Positions 8,262 through 15,510 of a DNA stretch of 56,955 nt are shown piece after piece. The DNA comes from Pseudomonadota bacterium (GTDB lineage: Archaea > Thermoplasmatota > SW-10-69-26 > JACQPN01 > JAJPHT01): NCBI GenBank assembly GCA_021325135.1, contig JAJPHT010000031.1:1-56955 (forward strand). The letters are read 5' to 3'. The notes beneath the pieces are model-generated. The model made no database searches and was not told the origin of the DNA. It saw only the letters and a program-made list of their open reading frames with translations. A program made the position numbers and the translations under genes. The first letter of the stretch is position 1, and every line of letters begins with the position of its first letter.

Positions 8262-10133
8262 ATGGAGCCCCAGCCCCCGTCCTGGCGCGCCCCCCTCGCG
8301 GCCGCGCTGGCGACCCTGCTCTTCGCGGGCGCGCTTCGCGCGTTCCTCTCGGGCGTCTACAACTACAACCTCAACGAGCTGGGGCTCAACGCGACCGCGC
8401 TCCTGCCGCTCATGCTCCTGGCCCCCGCGCTCCTGCGCGGCGCGGGCGAGCGCGCGCTCCCCGCGGCCGCCCTCGCGCTGGCCCTGGCGCGCCTCGCGAC
8501 GCCCTGGGCGCCGGGCATCCTGGGCGTCGCGCTCTCGGGCGTCGCATGCGTCGCGGCCCTCGTCGCGCTGGCCGCGCTGCTGCCGCGCGCAGGCGGGCCG
8601 GCCCTCGCGGCGGGCATGGCGCTGGGGTGGGCCGCCGACGTGGCCGTCGTGGCGTGGGGCCGCTCGTGGGACTGGACGCTGCCACGCGCGGGGGGCCTCT
8701 TCCTCCTGCCCGCGGGCGCGCTCCTCGTGGTCCTCGCGTGGCGCCCCGGGCCCGCGCTCCCCGAAGGGCCGCGCCGGCGCGGGCTCGCCCCGTGGGGGCT
8801 TGGCGCGTGGCTCTTCCTGGAGACGGCCATCGTGGCCAACCCCTTCGGCCTCGCGCGCTGGGACGAGGTGGACGCGCGCCTCGCCGTGCTGGGCGTGGCC
8901 GTGGGCCTCCTCGCGGGCGCGTGGCTCGCGCTGCGCGAATGGAGCCGCGCGGCGCTCCTCGTCCTCAACGCGCTGGCGCTCCTCTTCGCGCTGGACCACG
9001 GCCTCCTGCACTCGCCCCTCGTGCCGCTGGGGGCCCTCGTCGCGCAGGTGGCCCTCGTGGTGGACGCCGCCGTCGTCCTGGCGCCCCTGGGGAGCTTCAC
9101 CGCCGCGGCGCGTGCGTTCGGCCTCGGCGCGGGCGTCATGGTCCTGCTCCAGTTCCTCCTCATCTTCGCGTTCACGTTCGCCTACGTGCCCCTGAGCGGC
9201 GCGTGGCACGGCCTGGAGCGCTTCCTGCCCGCGCTGGCCGTCCTCCTCGTGGCGGCGGCCGCGCTGGTGGCCGTCCCCCGCGCCGCCGCGGCGTGGCACC
9301 CCACCCGCGCGCTCGCCGTGGCGCTGGCCGTCCTGCTGCTGGCGGCCGCTGCGCCTCTCGCGAGGCCCGCCGCGCCCGTGCCGGCGCCCAGCGCGGGCCC
9401 GATGCGCGTCATGACGTTCAACTTCCACCAGGGGTTCGACAACGACGGCGTGCTCGACCCCGAGGTCTTCGTCCGCATCGTGCGCGACGCCAGCCCCGAC
9501 GTCGTCGTCATGCAGGAGTACGACGCGACGCGCCTCTCCAGCGGCAACCTGGACCTCGTCCGCATCCTCGCCGACCGCCTGGGCTATCATTCCTACTACG
9601 GCCCGCCCACGTCGGCCGAAGGCTTCGCGGGCGGCATCCTCTCCCGCGAGCCCATCCGGGAGACGGCGTGGATCACGCTGCCCACCACCAAGGACAACCG
9701 CTACGCCACCGAGACGCGCCTGGACGTGGGCGGCCGCGACGCGTGGCTCTACGGCGTCCACTTCGGCCTGGGCGCCGCGGACCGCGCCGCGCAGCTTGAC
9801 GCGCTCCTCGCCCGCGCCGCGACGCGCACGGGGCCCAAGCTCCTCGTGGGCGACTTCAACGCCTGCCCCGCGCTGGCGTGCGACGACGCCGATGGCGGCC
9901 ACGTCTACTGGACGCTCACCGCGGCGGGCTGGCGCGACGCGTGGGTCGCCACGGGGCACGACGCCAACGACACCGCGGGCTACACCTTCGCGTCCTTCGA
10001 CCCCACCGAGCGCATCGACCACGTCTGGATGGGCCCCGAATGGGACGCCCTCTCCGTGACGCGCGTCGAGACGCCCGACGCCAAGGCCGCCAGCGACCAC
10101 TTCCCCGTGCTCGCCGAGCTGCGCCTGCGATGA
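8262..10133 (+). CDS. Polytopic membrane protein with C-terminal endonuclease/exonuclease/phosphatase domain
   Basis: Residues 1 to about 370 are almost continuous hydrophobic helices (about ten segments), and the last 240 residues form an EEP-superfamily domain. Visible EEP signatures are VMTFNFHQG, VVVMQEYD (metal-binding Glu), YGVHFGLG, VGDFNA (catalytic Asp/Asn), RIDHVWM and SDHFPVLAEL (catalytic His, residues 611-615). The order multi-TM then EEP resembles the eukaryotic PGAP2-interacting protein/Cwh43 C-terminal half, involved in GPI-lipid remodelling, so a phospholipid or glycolipid phosphodiesterase acting at the outer membrane face is a reasonable inference. The next small gene overlaps its stop by four bases. 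Confidence 0.88.
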   Translation: MEPQPPSWRAPLAAALATLLFAGALRAFLSGVYNYNLNELGLNATALLPLMLLAPALLRGAGERALPAAALALALARLATPWAPGILGVALSGVACVAALVALAALLPRAGGPALAAGMALGWAADVAVVAWGRSWDWTLPRAGGLFLLPAGALLVVLAWRPGPALPEGPRRRGLAPWGLGAWLFLETAIVANPFGLARWDEVDARLAVLGVAVGLLAGAWLALREWSRAALLVLNALALLFALDHGLLHSPLVPLGALVAQVALVVDAAVVLAPLGSFTAAARAFGLGAGVMVLLQFLLIFAFTFAYVPLSGAWHGLERFLPALAVLLVAAAALVAVPRAAAAWHPTRALAVALAVLLLAAAAPLARPAAPVPAPSAGPMRVMTFNFHQGFDNDGVLDPEVFVRIVRDASPDVVVMQEYDATRLSSGNLDLVRILADRLGYHSYYGPPTSAEGFAGGILSREPIRETAWITLPTTKDNRYATETRLDVGGRDAWLYGVHFGLGAADRAAQLDALLARAATRTGPKLLVGDFNACPALACDDADGGHVYWTLTAAGWRDAWVATGHDANDTAGYTFASFDPTERIDHVWMGPEWDALSVTRVETPDAKAASDHFPVLAELRLR

Positions 10134-10444
10134 CGGGTTCGGGGTCCCTCCGGCTGCGCAGGAGAAAGGCAAATCCCCCCGGAGGCGGCTGCCCCCGCCG
10201 AGGCTTGACCTTGCGAACCCTCCTTGTGGCCCTCAGCCTGCTCGCCGCCTTCAGCGCGCTCAGCTTCGCAGTCCCCGCGGCCGGCGCCTTCGGCGGCGTC
10301 GACGTGGCGAACAGCTGCACCGAAGCGACGAACTCCCACTGCTACTACATGCTCTGCATCGGCGCGACGCAGACCCAGTACGGCTACTACCAGTGCCAGT
10401 ACCCCATCTACTGGCCCTGCCAGTACTGCGTGCCGCTGTCCTGA
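10130..10444 (+). CDS. Small secreted Cys/Tyr-rich protein
   Basis: The ATG overlaps the stop codon of the EEP gene (ATGA), giving 104 aa with a long basic N-terminus; an in-frame TTG at 10205 would give 79 aa with a more usual signal peptide (LRTLLVALSLLAAFSALSFA). The mature part, about 50 residues, contains six cysteines and an unusual density of Tyr and Gln (YGYYQCQYPIYWPCQYC). Even Cys count suggests disulfides outside the cell. No family was recognised. A ten-T run follows the stop within 30 bases, consistent with transcription ending here. Confidence 0.6.
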   Translation: MTGSGSLRLRRRKANPPGGGCPRRGLTLRTLLVALSLLAAFSALSFAVPAAGAFGGVDVANSCTEATNSHCYYMLCIGATQTQYGYYQCQYPIYWPCQYCVPLS

Positions 10445-10460
10445 GCCCGCACCCCGCCTT

Positions 10461-10471
10461 CTTTTTTTTTT
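10461..10471 (+). terminator. Oligo-T terminator after the Cys/Tyr-rich gene
   Basis: Ten consecutive T residues lie 17 bases after the upstream stop codon. In archaea a T-rich stretch on the coding strand is sufficient for termination, and a run this long is exceptional in DNA of this GC content. Confidence 0.7.
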
Positions 10472-10507
10472 GGGATTTGATATCGCACCAGCGGGCGCTG
10501 GGTCAAG

Positions 10508-10545
10508 AAAAGGACGAGGGTCGCGGGGGCTCTCCCCCACGACCC
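10508..10545 (-). terminator. Hairpin plus T4 terminator of tRNA-Val
   Basis: Read on the minus strand, a 12-bp stem with one G-U pair (GGGTCGTGGGGG / CCCCCGCGACCC) closes over AGAG and is followed within eight bases by TTTT. It begins eight bases beyond the tRNA 3' end. The position fits termination of the tRNA transcript. Confidence 0.55.
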
Positions 10546-10552
10546 CCGCGGA

Positions 10553-10626
10553 TGGGCTCATCCGGATTCGAACCGGAGATCTGCGCTGTGTGAAAGCGCC
10601 GTCATAACCAGCTAGACCATGAGCCC
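10553..10626 (-). tRNA. tRNA-Val (anticodon CAC)
   Basis: The minus strand folds as a full cloverleaf: acceptor GGGCTCA/TGAGCCC (seven pairs), D arm with GGTCTAGCTGG, anticodon stem GCGCT/AGCGC with loop TTCACAC, and T arm TCCGG-TTCGAAT-CCGGA. The anticodon CAC reads GUG valine codons, which are very frequent here because of the GC bias. The discriminator base is A at 10553 and no CCA is encoded. No intron is present. Confidence 0.96.
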
Positions 10627-10654
10627 GGGGCTGGGATGCGGCGATGCGGGCCGG

Positions 10655-10662
10655 CCTATAAG
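10655..10662 (-). promoter_or_regulatory. TATA box of tRNA-Val, possibly shared with the divergent HTH gene
   Basis: The minus strand reads CTTATAGG centred about 32 bases upstream of the mature tRNA 5' end, correct for an archaeal box A if a few bases of leader are trimmed. On the plus strand the same bases read CCTATAAG and could serve the gene at 10774 with a leader of about 90 bases. Confidence 0.6.
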
Positions 10663-10773
10663 ACGATTTCGGGGTCCTGGCGGCGGCTTCCCATCCGGGC
10701 CGAATCTGGGGGAAGGCGTGTAGGCTTCGACAGCCTGAAGCCCATGCGGAGCGCCTGCCCGCGGCGGGCCGTC

Positions 10774-11073
10774 ATGGCGAGCCTCCGGCGCGTGCTCTGG
10801 CATCTCCTCGGCGGCACGAGGGGCGGGCCCATGCGGATCCGCATCATCGCGCTGCTGCGGGAGCGGCCCTCCAACACGAACCAGGTGAGCACGATGCTCA
10901 AGATCGACTACAAGACGGCGGAGCACCACCTGCGCGTCCTGCGCGAGAACCGCATCGTCTCGCCCACGGGCGACAAGTACGGCGCCGTCCACCTGCTGAC
11001 GCCCGAGATGGAGGAGAGCATGGCCGACTTCGACCTCATCGCCGCGAAGATCCTCAAGGAGGCGCCGCGGTGA
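10774..11073 (+). CDS. Winged helix-turn-helix regulator (ArsR-like)
   Basis: The 99-aa product carries RIRIIALLRERPSNTNQVSTML and KTAEHHLRVLRENRIV, the helix-turn-helix and wing of small archaeal ArsR-type DNA-binding proteins, followed by YGAVHLLTPEM. There is no obvious metal-binding cysteine set. The start at 10774 (MASLRRVLWHLLGG) is preferred because homologous archaeal regulators begin with a similar LWxLLxGTRGG segment; an upstream ATG at 10744 is possible. It overlaps a small membrane gene by four bases, a common HTH-plus-membrane pairing in archaea, so it probably regulates that pair and responds to a membrane cue. Confidence 0.85.
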   Translation: MASLRRVLWHLLGGTRGGPMRIRIIALLRERPSNTNQVSTMLKIDYKTAEHHLRVLRENRIVSPTGDKYGAVHLLTPEMEESMADFDLIAAKILKEAPR

Positions 11074-11354
11074 GCGCGCTGGAGGCGCTGGACCTGGGCC
11101 TCGCGGCCCTCAACGGCGTGCTGGCCCTCGTGCTGGCGACCGTCTACTGGCGCAACCACCGGCAGCTGCGCTCCCCCTTCACGCTGGGCCTGCTCCTCTT
11201 CGCCGCGTTCCTCCTCGTCCACAACGCGGTCATCGTCTACGAGTCGTGGAGCATGATGATGGTCTCCGTCGGGCCCGACCCGGGGCTTCTCCTCGTGGAC
11301 GAGCTTCTCCAGAGCGCGGCGTCCATCGCCCTGCTTGTGGCCACGATGCGCTAG
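11070..11354 (+). CDS. Small three-helix membrane protein paired with HTH regulator
   Basis: The 94-aa product starts at a GTG that overlaps the preceding stop (GTGA), so it is translationally coupled to the HTH gene. It has three hydrophobic stretches at about residues 7-27, 36-57 and 73-92, separated by a short basic loop (WRNHRQLR) and a Met-rich loop (SMMMVSVG). No family name can be given. Its 3' end overlaps the convergent phosphorylase gene by four bases. Its likely role is a membrane sensor or effector for the HTH protein, from operon context only. Confidence 0.75.
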   Translation: MSALEALDLGLAALNGVLALVLATVYWRNHRQLRSPFTLGLLLFAAFLLVHNAVIVYESWSMMMVSVGPDPGLLLVDELLQSAASIALLVATMR

Positions 11355-12109
11355 AGGCGGGCGCCTTCCAGGGCGCGTCCGCACGCGCAGGGCCGCGGAG
11401 CGCGCACGCCGAGGGCCGCGCGTCGCGCCACGCGCAGGGCAAGCCCGCCCATCTTGGCCGCCTCGGCGCGGATGTCCTCCGCGCGGGGCCGCGCGCCGGC
11501 GACGCCCGCGGCGGGGTTCGTGACGAGGCAGAGGCTCGCGTAGCAGAGCGCGCGCTCGCGGGCCAGCGCCGCCTCGGGGCAGCCGGTCATGCCCACGACG
11601 TGCGCGCCCAGCGAGCGCAGCGCGCGCACCTCGGCGCGCGTCTCCAGGCGGGGCCCGTCGGTGGCCGCGTAGACGCCCCCGTCGCGGACGGTCGCGCCCT
11701 CGGCGCGGGCGGCCTCCACGAGCAGGCGGCGCGCGTCGGGGCAGTACGCCTCGCTCACGTCCACGTGCACCGAGGAGTCGTCGAAGAACGAGAGCGGCGA
11801 GGAGCGGAAGTCCAGGTAGTCGTCGGGGACGAGCAGCGTGCCGGGCGTCAAGTCCTCGATGAGCGCGCCCACGCTGTTGAGGGCCAGCACGGCGTCGACG
11901 CGGCAGCGCGCGAGCGCCTCGACGTTGGCCTTGTGGTCCACCCGGTGCGCGGGCCGCGCGGCCGTCCCGTGGCGCGCCACGAGGAAAAGATCGACGCCCG
12001 CGTCGCGGACGTGCCAGACGGGCGCGTCGCCGAAGGGCGTCTCCACGAGAAGGGGCTCGCCCCGCGGGGGCGCGATGCCGGTGCCGCCGATGATCCCGAC
12101 GCGGGTCAC
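11351..12109 (-). CDS. Purine nucleoside phosphorylase family: probable S-methyl-5'-thioinosine phosphorylase
   Basis: The 252-aa enzyme begins VTRVGIIGGTGIA, the family phosphate-binding loop, and contains NSVGALIEDLTPGTLLVPDDYLD, YAATDGPRLETRAE and VGMTGCPEAALARE. Members cleave methylthio-nucleosides with phosphate to a base and 5-methylthioribose-1-phosphate. The base-specificity position reads TNPAAG (Asn198), whereas adenosine-type MTA phosphorylases have Asp there, so a 6-oxopurine substrate (methylthioinosine, possibly inosine/guanosine) is inferred. The GTG start overlaps the stop of the upstream gene by four bases. The C-terminal 25 residues add a CxC pair (CACG) not needed for catalysis. 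The deaminase at 33083 could supply the substrate. Confidence 0.88.
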   Translation of the reverse strand: MTRVGIIGGTGIAPPRGEPLLVETPFGDAPVWHVRDAGVDLFLVARHGTAARPAHRVDHKANVEALARCRVDAVLALNSVGALIEDLTPGTLLVPDDYLDFRSSPLSFFDDSSVHVDVSEAYCPDARRLLVEAARAEGATVRDGGVYAATDGPRLETRAEVRALRSLGAHVVGMTGCPEAALARERALCYASLCLVTNPAAGVAGARPRAEDIRAEAAKMGGLALRVARRAALGVRAPRPCACGRALEGARL

Positions 12110-12723
12110 TCGTCCTCTTCGTCGCCGCCTGCGAGGTCGCTGGCGCGCCACGCCTGGACGACGTCCTGGATGCGCTTCTGCAGCTCCATCTTGCGGGCGC
12201 GCACCTCGTCGCGGACCTTCTTGAGGGGCGCGTGGTGCGCCACGAGGGTCTCCGAGTCCGCGAGGAAGCTGTTGAGCGTGGCGAGGGGGTCCTCCCAGGC
12301 GGCGACCTGGTCCACGGCCTTGACCTTGGTCTTCAGCGCCTCGTCGGCCATCTCGATGAAGTCCTTGCCGTACGCGACCATGGCCTCCGCCATCTCGGCG
12401 GGGGGCAGGTCCTCGGGGAGGTCGCCGCCCTCCTGCTGGGCGAGGAACTCGATGCTCTTCTTCTCGAGCTTCTGCTTGAGGCCGCGCAGCTGGTCGCGCA
12501 GCGCCTTCACGTCCCCGTGGGAGTTGAGGTCCTCGGTGTCGGCCAGGAACGTGTCGATGGCCTCCACCTGGTTGTCGATGAAGTAGAGCTGGTCCTCGCG
12601 GAGGATCTTGCGGTCCATCTCCTCCTCGGCGTTCTTGACGAAGAGCTGACCATCGGCCATCGCGCGCTGGACTTCCACGGACCATCCCTCTGCGACTGGC
12701 GGGGAGTCGCGCGGGGCGGGCAT
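12106..12723 (-). CDS. Acidic coiled-coil hypothetical protein
   Basis: The 205-aa product is helical and charged almost throughout, with coiled-coil patterns around residues 30-90 and 150-190 and an acidic end (GGDEEDE). It has no signal peptide or membrane helix. No family was recognised. It lies directly upstream of, and overlaps by four bases, the phosphorylase gene, so the two are co-translated, although nothing in the sequence links its function to nucleoside salvage. A TATA-like GTATGAGG on the minus strand lies about 35 bases upstream of the ATG. Confidence 0.75.
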   Translation of the reverse strand: MPAPRDSPPVAEGWSVEVQRAMADGQLFVKNAEEEMDRKILREDQLYFIDNQVEAIDTFLADTEDLNSHGDVKALRDQLRGLKQKLEKKSIEFLAQQEGGDLPEDLPPAEMAEAMVAYGKDFIEMADEALKTKVKAVDQVAAWEDPLATLNSFLADSETLVAHHAPLKKVRDEVRARKMELQKRIQDVVQAWRASDLAGGDEEDE

Positions 12724-12848
12724 GAATCTTGCCCTCTGGCGAAGCCGTCGGCGGCCTCATACGGGGGAGCGGCGGTCACCCACCGCGCGATCCTGGCCCC
12801 TCCGGAGCGGCCCCCGCCCTCCGCCCGCCAGCCGTTGCGCGAACCACC

Positions 12849-12922
12849 GGGCCCCTAGCTTAGTCTGGTAGAGCGCCGGGCTCATAACCCGTTGGTCTGC
12901 GGTTCAAATCCGCAGGGGCCCA
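12849..12922 (+). tRNA. tRNA-Met (anticodon CAT)
   Basis: Acceptor GGGCCCC/GGGGCCC, D arm AGCTTAGTCTGGTAGAGC, anticodon loop CTCATAA, T arm TGCGG-TTCAAAT-CCGCA and discriminator A give a complete cloverleaf with no encoded CCA. The G1-C72 pair argues for the elongator (archaeal initiators usually have A1-U72), although the anticodon stem has three G-C pairs next to the loop, an initiator-like trait. A CAU tRNA for isoleucine AUA cannot be fully excluded. The 3' half is duplicated downstream. Confidence 0.93.
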
Positions 12923-13053
12923 TGAGCGAGCGCAGCGAGCGACGGGCCCCTCGGATTGGAACGAGGCCGATCCCGACGAGCGGCCTTCAGGCCGCGAGGA
13001 GAGGCTTCGGCCGGAGGTCAAATCCGCAGGGGCCCATGAGCGAGCGCAGCGAG
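12904..13053. repeat. Direct repeat of the tRNA-Met 3' end (attachment-site-like scar)
   Basis: A 36-bp segment covering the tRNA T-arm and acceptor 3' strand and 17 bases beyond it (12904-12939) recurs exactly at 13018-13053, 114 bases downstream. The copies contain TCAAATCCGCAGGGGCCCAT followed by GAGCGAGCGCAGCGAG. The DNA between them holds a GCGGCCTTCAGGCCGC hairpin and no gene. This is what remains when an element integrates into a tRNA 3' end and is lost or shrinks, or a simple tandem duplication. Confidence 0.75.
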
Positions 13054-13217
13054 AGATCGCCCGTTGGCACTGCGAAGGGGGCGGCCGGCTGCCCGTGATA
13101 TCAATCGCGGGCTGGCAGGAGGGCCCCCGCCCCTTGAGTACGTTTTCGCTTCTCCAGCGGAAAGAAGACCCCGATCCTTCACAAACTATATGCTGGGCAC
13201 CCGGGCATGGGCGGACC
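12923..13217. other. Intergenic region between tRNA-Met and the 63-aa gene
   Basis: About 295 bases. The first half holds the duplicated tRNA end and a hairpin. After the second repeat copy I see no coding frame with typical composition; the last 40 bases hold an A/T-rich promoter box for the gene at 13218. Confidence 0.6.
13184..13192 (+). promoter_or_regulatory. TATA box of the 63-aa coiled-coil gene
   Basis: AACTATATG is centred 30 bases before the ATG at 13218, with a purine/A-rich stretch upstream that could be a BRE. The spacing implies a leaderless or nearly leaderless transcript. Confidence 0.6.
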
Positions 13218-13409
13218 ATGCGGGACCAGGCGATCCTCAGGACGCTCAGCGAATTGGACCGCTGGAAGCGGCGCCAGGAGGAGCTGCGCGCCGAGCTGGA
13301 GAAGGTCGAGCGCCAGGTGGTCTACTACGAGGCCCTGGCCAAGGACATGAAGCGCGAGGTGCGCCCCGCGCGCCTGGGCGACCTGCTTCGCACCATGTGG
13401 AAGCTCTGA
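13218..13409 (+). CDS. Small coiled-coil protein, 63 aa
   Basis: A short, charged helix-rich protein (LSELDRWKRRQEELRAELEK in the middle), with a basic C-terminal segment ending in RTMWKL. The ATG at 13218 lies 30 bases after a clear TATA-like box, which decides the start against longer in-frame options. It converges on the nac gene with a four-base gap. No family was recognised; the pattern suggests a dimeric or oligomeric coiled coil, possibly nucleic-acid associated because of the basic residues. Confidence 0.65.
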   Translation: MRDQAILRTLSELDRWKRRQEELRAELEKVERQVVYYEALAKDMKREVRPARLGDLLRTMWKL

Positions 13410-13413
13410 CGCT

Positions 13414-13785
13414 TCACTCGCCCAGGAGCTTCAGGATGGCCTCGGCCGGCTGGCCGTTGGCCTCGTCGAGCGCCTTGCGCGCCTGCGCCTCGTCCACGTG
13501 CGCCTGCTCCATGACGAGCTTCACGTCCTCGGGGCTGTAGGAAATCTTCACGGGCGCCTTGGGCGCGAGGCTGCGCTCCTCGGGCGTGCCCATGAGCTGC
13601 CACGTCGTCTGCCCCTGCGCGACCATCTTGGAGACGGTGGCGTCGCGGAAGACGATCTCCTTCTCCTTGGTGCGGATGACGACCTCCTCCACGTCGTCGA
13701 TGTCCTCCACCTCGATGCCCATCTGCTTCATCATGGCGTTGAGGCGCTTGGGGTTCATGTTGCGTCCGCCGAAGCCGGGGATCAT
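13414..13785 (-). CDS. nac: Nascent polypeptide-associated complex protein (archaeal NAC)
   Basis: The 123-aa product starts MIPGFGGRNMNPKRLNAMMK, the archaeal NAC opening, continues with the NAC beta-barrel (MGIEVEDIDDVEEVVIRT to VYQ-like WQLMG) and ends with a UBA domain (about residues 83-122: SPEDVKLVMEQAHVDEAQAR and AILKLLGE). Archaeal NAC homodimers bind ribosomes and emerging chains. Length and domain order are normal. The ATG at 13785 is fixed by the conserved N-terminus. The gene diverges from nnr across 85 bases. Confidence 0.97.
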   Translation of the reverse strand: MIPGFGGRNMNPKRLNAMMKQMGIEVEDIDDVEEVVIRTKEKEIVFRDATVSKMVAQGQTTWQLMGTPEERSLAPKAPVKISYSPEDVKLVMEQAHVDEAQARKALDEANGQPAEAILKLLGE

Positions 13786-13870
13786 GGGAGTCGCTCCGCA
13801 GTAGGGGGTGCGGGCCTTGAAGGTTCCGAGTCGGGAAACGTCCTTACCGCGGCGGGCCGCTCCCGGCGGC

Positions 13871-15349
13871 GTGATCCCCCTCCCCGAGACGCGCGTGCTC
13901 GACCGCAACGCGGAGGCGCTGGGCGTCTCCACCGCGCAGCTCATGGAGAGCGCGGGCCGCGCGCTGGCCGAGCATTGCGCGCCGGTGGCCGGCGCCGCGG
14001 GCGTCCTCGTGCTGGCGGGGCCGGGCAACAACGGGGGCGACGGGCTCGTCGCCGCGCGCCACCTCGCGGCGCTGCGCGTGCCCGTCGAGGTGATGACGCC
14101 CGTCTCGCCCGGCGGCTGGCGCACGGACCTTGCGCGGGCCGCCTTCGGCGCGCTGCCTCCGCAGGTGCCCGTGCGCTTCGAGGCGACGCCGCAGCAGGTC
14201 GAGGCCGCCATGGCCAAGGGCCCCGTCGTGCTGGACGCCCTTCTGGGCGCGGGCCTCTCGGGGGAGCTGCGCGAGCCCTACGCCGGCTTCGTGCGCGCGC
14301 TGGCAAGGACCAAGGCGCGCGTCGTCGCGGTGGACGTGCCCACCGGCTTTGGCACCGCCACGACCTACGCGCCGCGCGAGACCGTGACGCTCCATGATGT
14401 CAAAGAGGGGATGACCGAGGCCAACTCGGGTCGCATCCGCGTCGTGGACATCGGCATCCCGCGCGATGCGTCGCGCTACACGGGGCCCGGCGAGTACGCG
14501 CTCTACCCCCAGGGGAAGTGGGACCAGCACAAGGGCGAGGGGGGCGTCGTCCTCGTCATCGGCGGCGGCCCCTACACCGGCGCGCCCGCGGTGTGCGGCA
14601 TGGCGGCGCTGCGCGCGGGGGCGGACCTGGCCATCGTGCTCACGCCGCAGCGCGCGTGGCAGGTGGTCGCCTCCTACTCGCCCAACCTCGTGGTGCGGCC
14701 GATGAACGGCGACGACCTCAACTTCGACGACCCTGCCAACCGCGTCACGCTGAACACGTGGCTCAAGAAGGCCGACAGCGTCGTCGTGGGCCCGGGCCTG
14801 GGGCTCTTCGGCCAGACGCAGAAGGCGGTCCACCACGCGCTGGAGCGCGCCGCGCGCGAGGGCATGCCCGTGGTCGTGGACGCCGACGCCCTCACCGCCA
14901 TCGCGGAGCGCAAGGACCTCGTCACCGCGCGCACCGTGCTCACGCCCCACGCGCGCGAGTTCCGCACGCTCACCGGCCGCGACCTGCCCGGGGACGACGA
15001 CGGGCGCGAGAAGGCCGCGCTCTCCGCCGCGCAGGAGTTCGGCGGCGCGTGGCTCGTGAAGGGCCCCGTCGACGCCGTGAGCGACGGCGAGCGCGTGAAG
15101 CTCAACGCCACGGGCCACCCCGCCATGAGCGTCGGGGGCACCGGCGACGCGCTCTCCGGCGTTGTGGGCGCGCTCCTCGCCAAGGGCATGACGCCCTTCG
15201 ACGCGGCGCGCGTCGGGGCCCGCCTCGTGGGCGAGGCCGGCGAGCGGGCCGCGGCGCGCAAGAGCTGGGGGCTCCTCGCCACGGACGTGGTGGAGGCGAT
15301 CCCCGAGGTGCTGGCGGCGGTGATCCCCGCGGCGCCCCGCCATCCCTAG
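13871..15349 (+). CDS. nnr: Bifunctional NAD(P)H-hydrate epimerase / ADP-dependent NAD(P)H-hydrate dehydratase
   Basis: The 492-aa enzyme repairs hydrated NAD(P)H. The N-terminal YjeF_N domain (1 to about 205) shows LAGPGNNGGDGLVAARHL, DALLGAGLSG and VAVDVPTGF. The C-terminal ribokinase-like domain shows VLVIGGGPYTGAP, SVVVGPGLG, VVDADAL, LTPHAREF and the catalytic SVGGTGDALSG. Fused epimerase-dehydratase is the usual prokaryotic form. The GTG at 13871 is selected because it opens VIPLPETRVLDRNA, the conserved start, and a CCTTACC box sits 26 bases upstream, giving a leaderless mRNA. Confidence 0.95.
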   Translation: MIPLPETRVLDRNAEALGVSTAQLMESAGRALAEHCAPVAGAAGVLVLAGPGNNGGDGLVAARHLAALRVPVEVMTPVSPGGWRTDLARAAFGALPPQVPVRFEATPQQVEAAMAKGPVVLDALLGAGLSGELREPYAGFVRALARTKARVVAVDVPTGFGTATTYAPRETVTLHDVKEGMTEANSGRIRVVDIGIPRDASRYTGPGEYALYPQGKWDQHKGEGGVVLVIGGGPYTGAPAVCGMAALRAGADLAIVLTPQRAWQVVASYSPNLVVRPMNGDDLNFDDPANRVTLNTWLKKADSVVVGPGLGLFGQTQKAVHHALERAAREGMPVVVDADALTAIAERKDLVTARTVLTPHAREFRTLTGRDLPGDDDGREKAALSAAQEFGGAWLVKGPVDAVSDGERVKLNATGHPAMSVGGTGDALSGVVGALLAKGMTPFDAARVGARLVGEAGERAAARKSWGLLATDVVEAIPEVLAAVIPAAPRHP

Positions 15350-15398
15350 AACGGTCCTTGGTCAGTCCCGGCTCTGAAAAACGCTGCATCCAATAAGT

Positions 15399-15406
15399 CT
15401 ATAAGA
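15399..15406 (+). promoter_or_regulatory. Distal TATA-like box upstream of the surface-protein operon
   Basis: TCTATAAG in otherwise GC-rich DNA, about 110 bases before the first surface gene. It could be a second, upstream promoter; the box at 15460 is better placed. Confidence 0.4.
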
Positions 15407-15459
15407 CGTCCCTGGGAGTGTCGCAGTGTCCCCCGTTGCGGGGAGTCAAAACCGAGGCT

Positions 15460-15467
15460 CTAAATAC
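15460..15467 (+). promoter_or_regulatory. TATA box and leader of the surface-protein operon
   Basis: CTAAATAC is centred about 47 bases before the ATG at 15511, implying a leader of roughly 20 bases. The leader contains GGAGAGGT, a Shine-Dalgarno match eight bases before the ATG, unusual here because many neighbouring genes look leaderless. Confidence 0.6.
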
Positions 15468-15510
15468 GACCCGGGAAGCTGGGCCGTTCGCCTCGTTGGA
15501 GAGGTAAGCC

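Noticed and set aside
8142..10172. A 676-codon minus-strand frame opposite the EEP gene
   Set aside because: Arg/Gly/Val/Glu low-complexity antisense shadow; the plus strand contains the EEP catalytic motifs.
10393..10607. Short frames with GFEPEI or IRIRTGDL near 10.55 kb
   Set aside because: They are translations across the tRNA-Val gene, a common source of false small proteins.
12904..13053. CRISPR array
   Set aside because: Only two copies of a 36-bp repeat, one of them the tRNA end itself, and no cas genes in the window.
12860..13219. Frames rich in SERSER around the tRNA-Met repeat
   Set aside because: They arise from the repeated GAGCGAGCGCAGCGAG sequence and tRNA end; no start or conserved domain.
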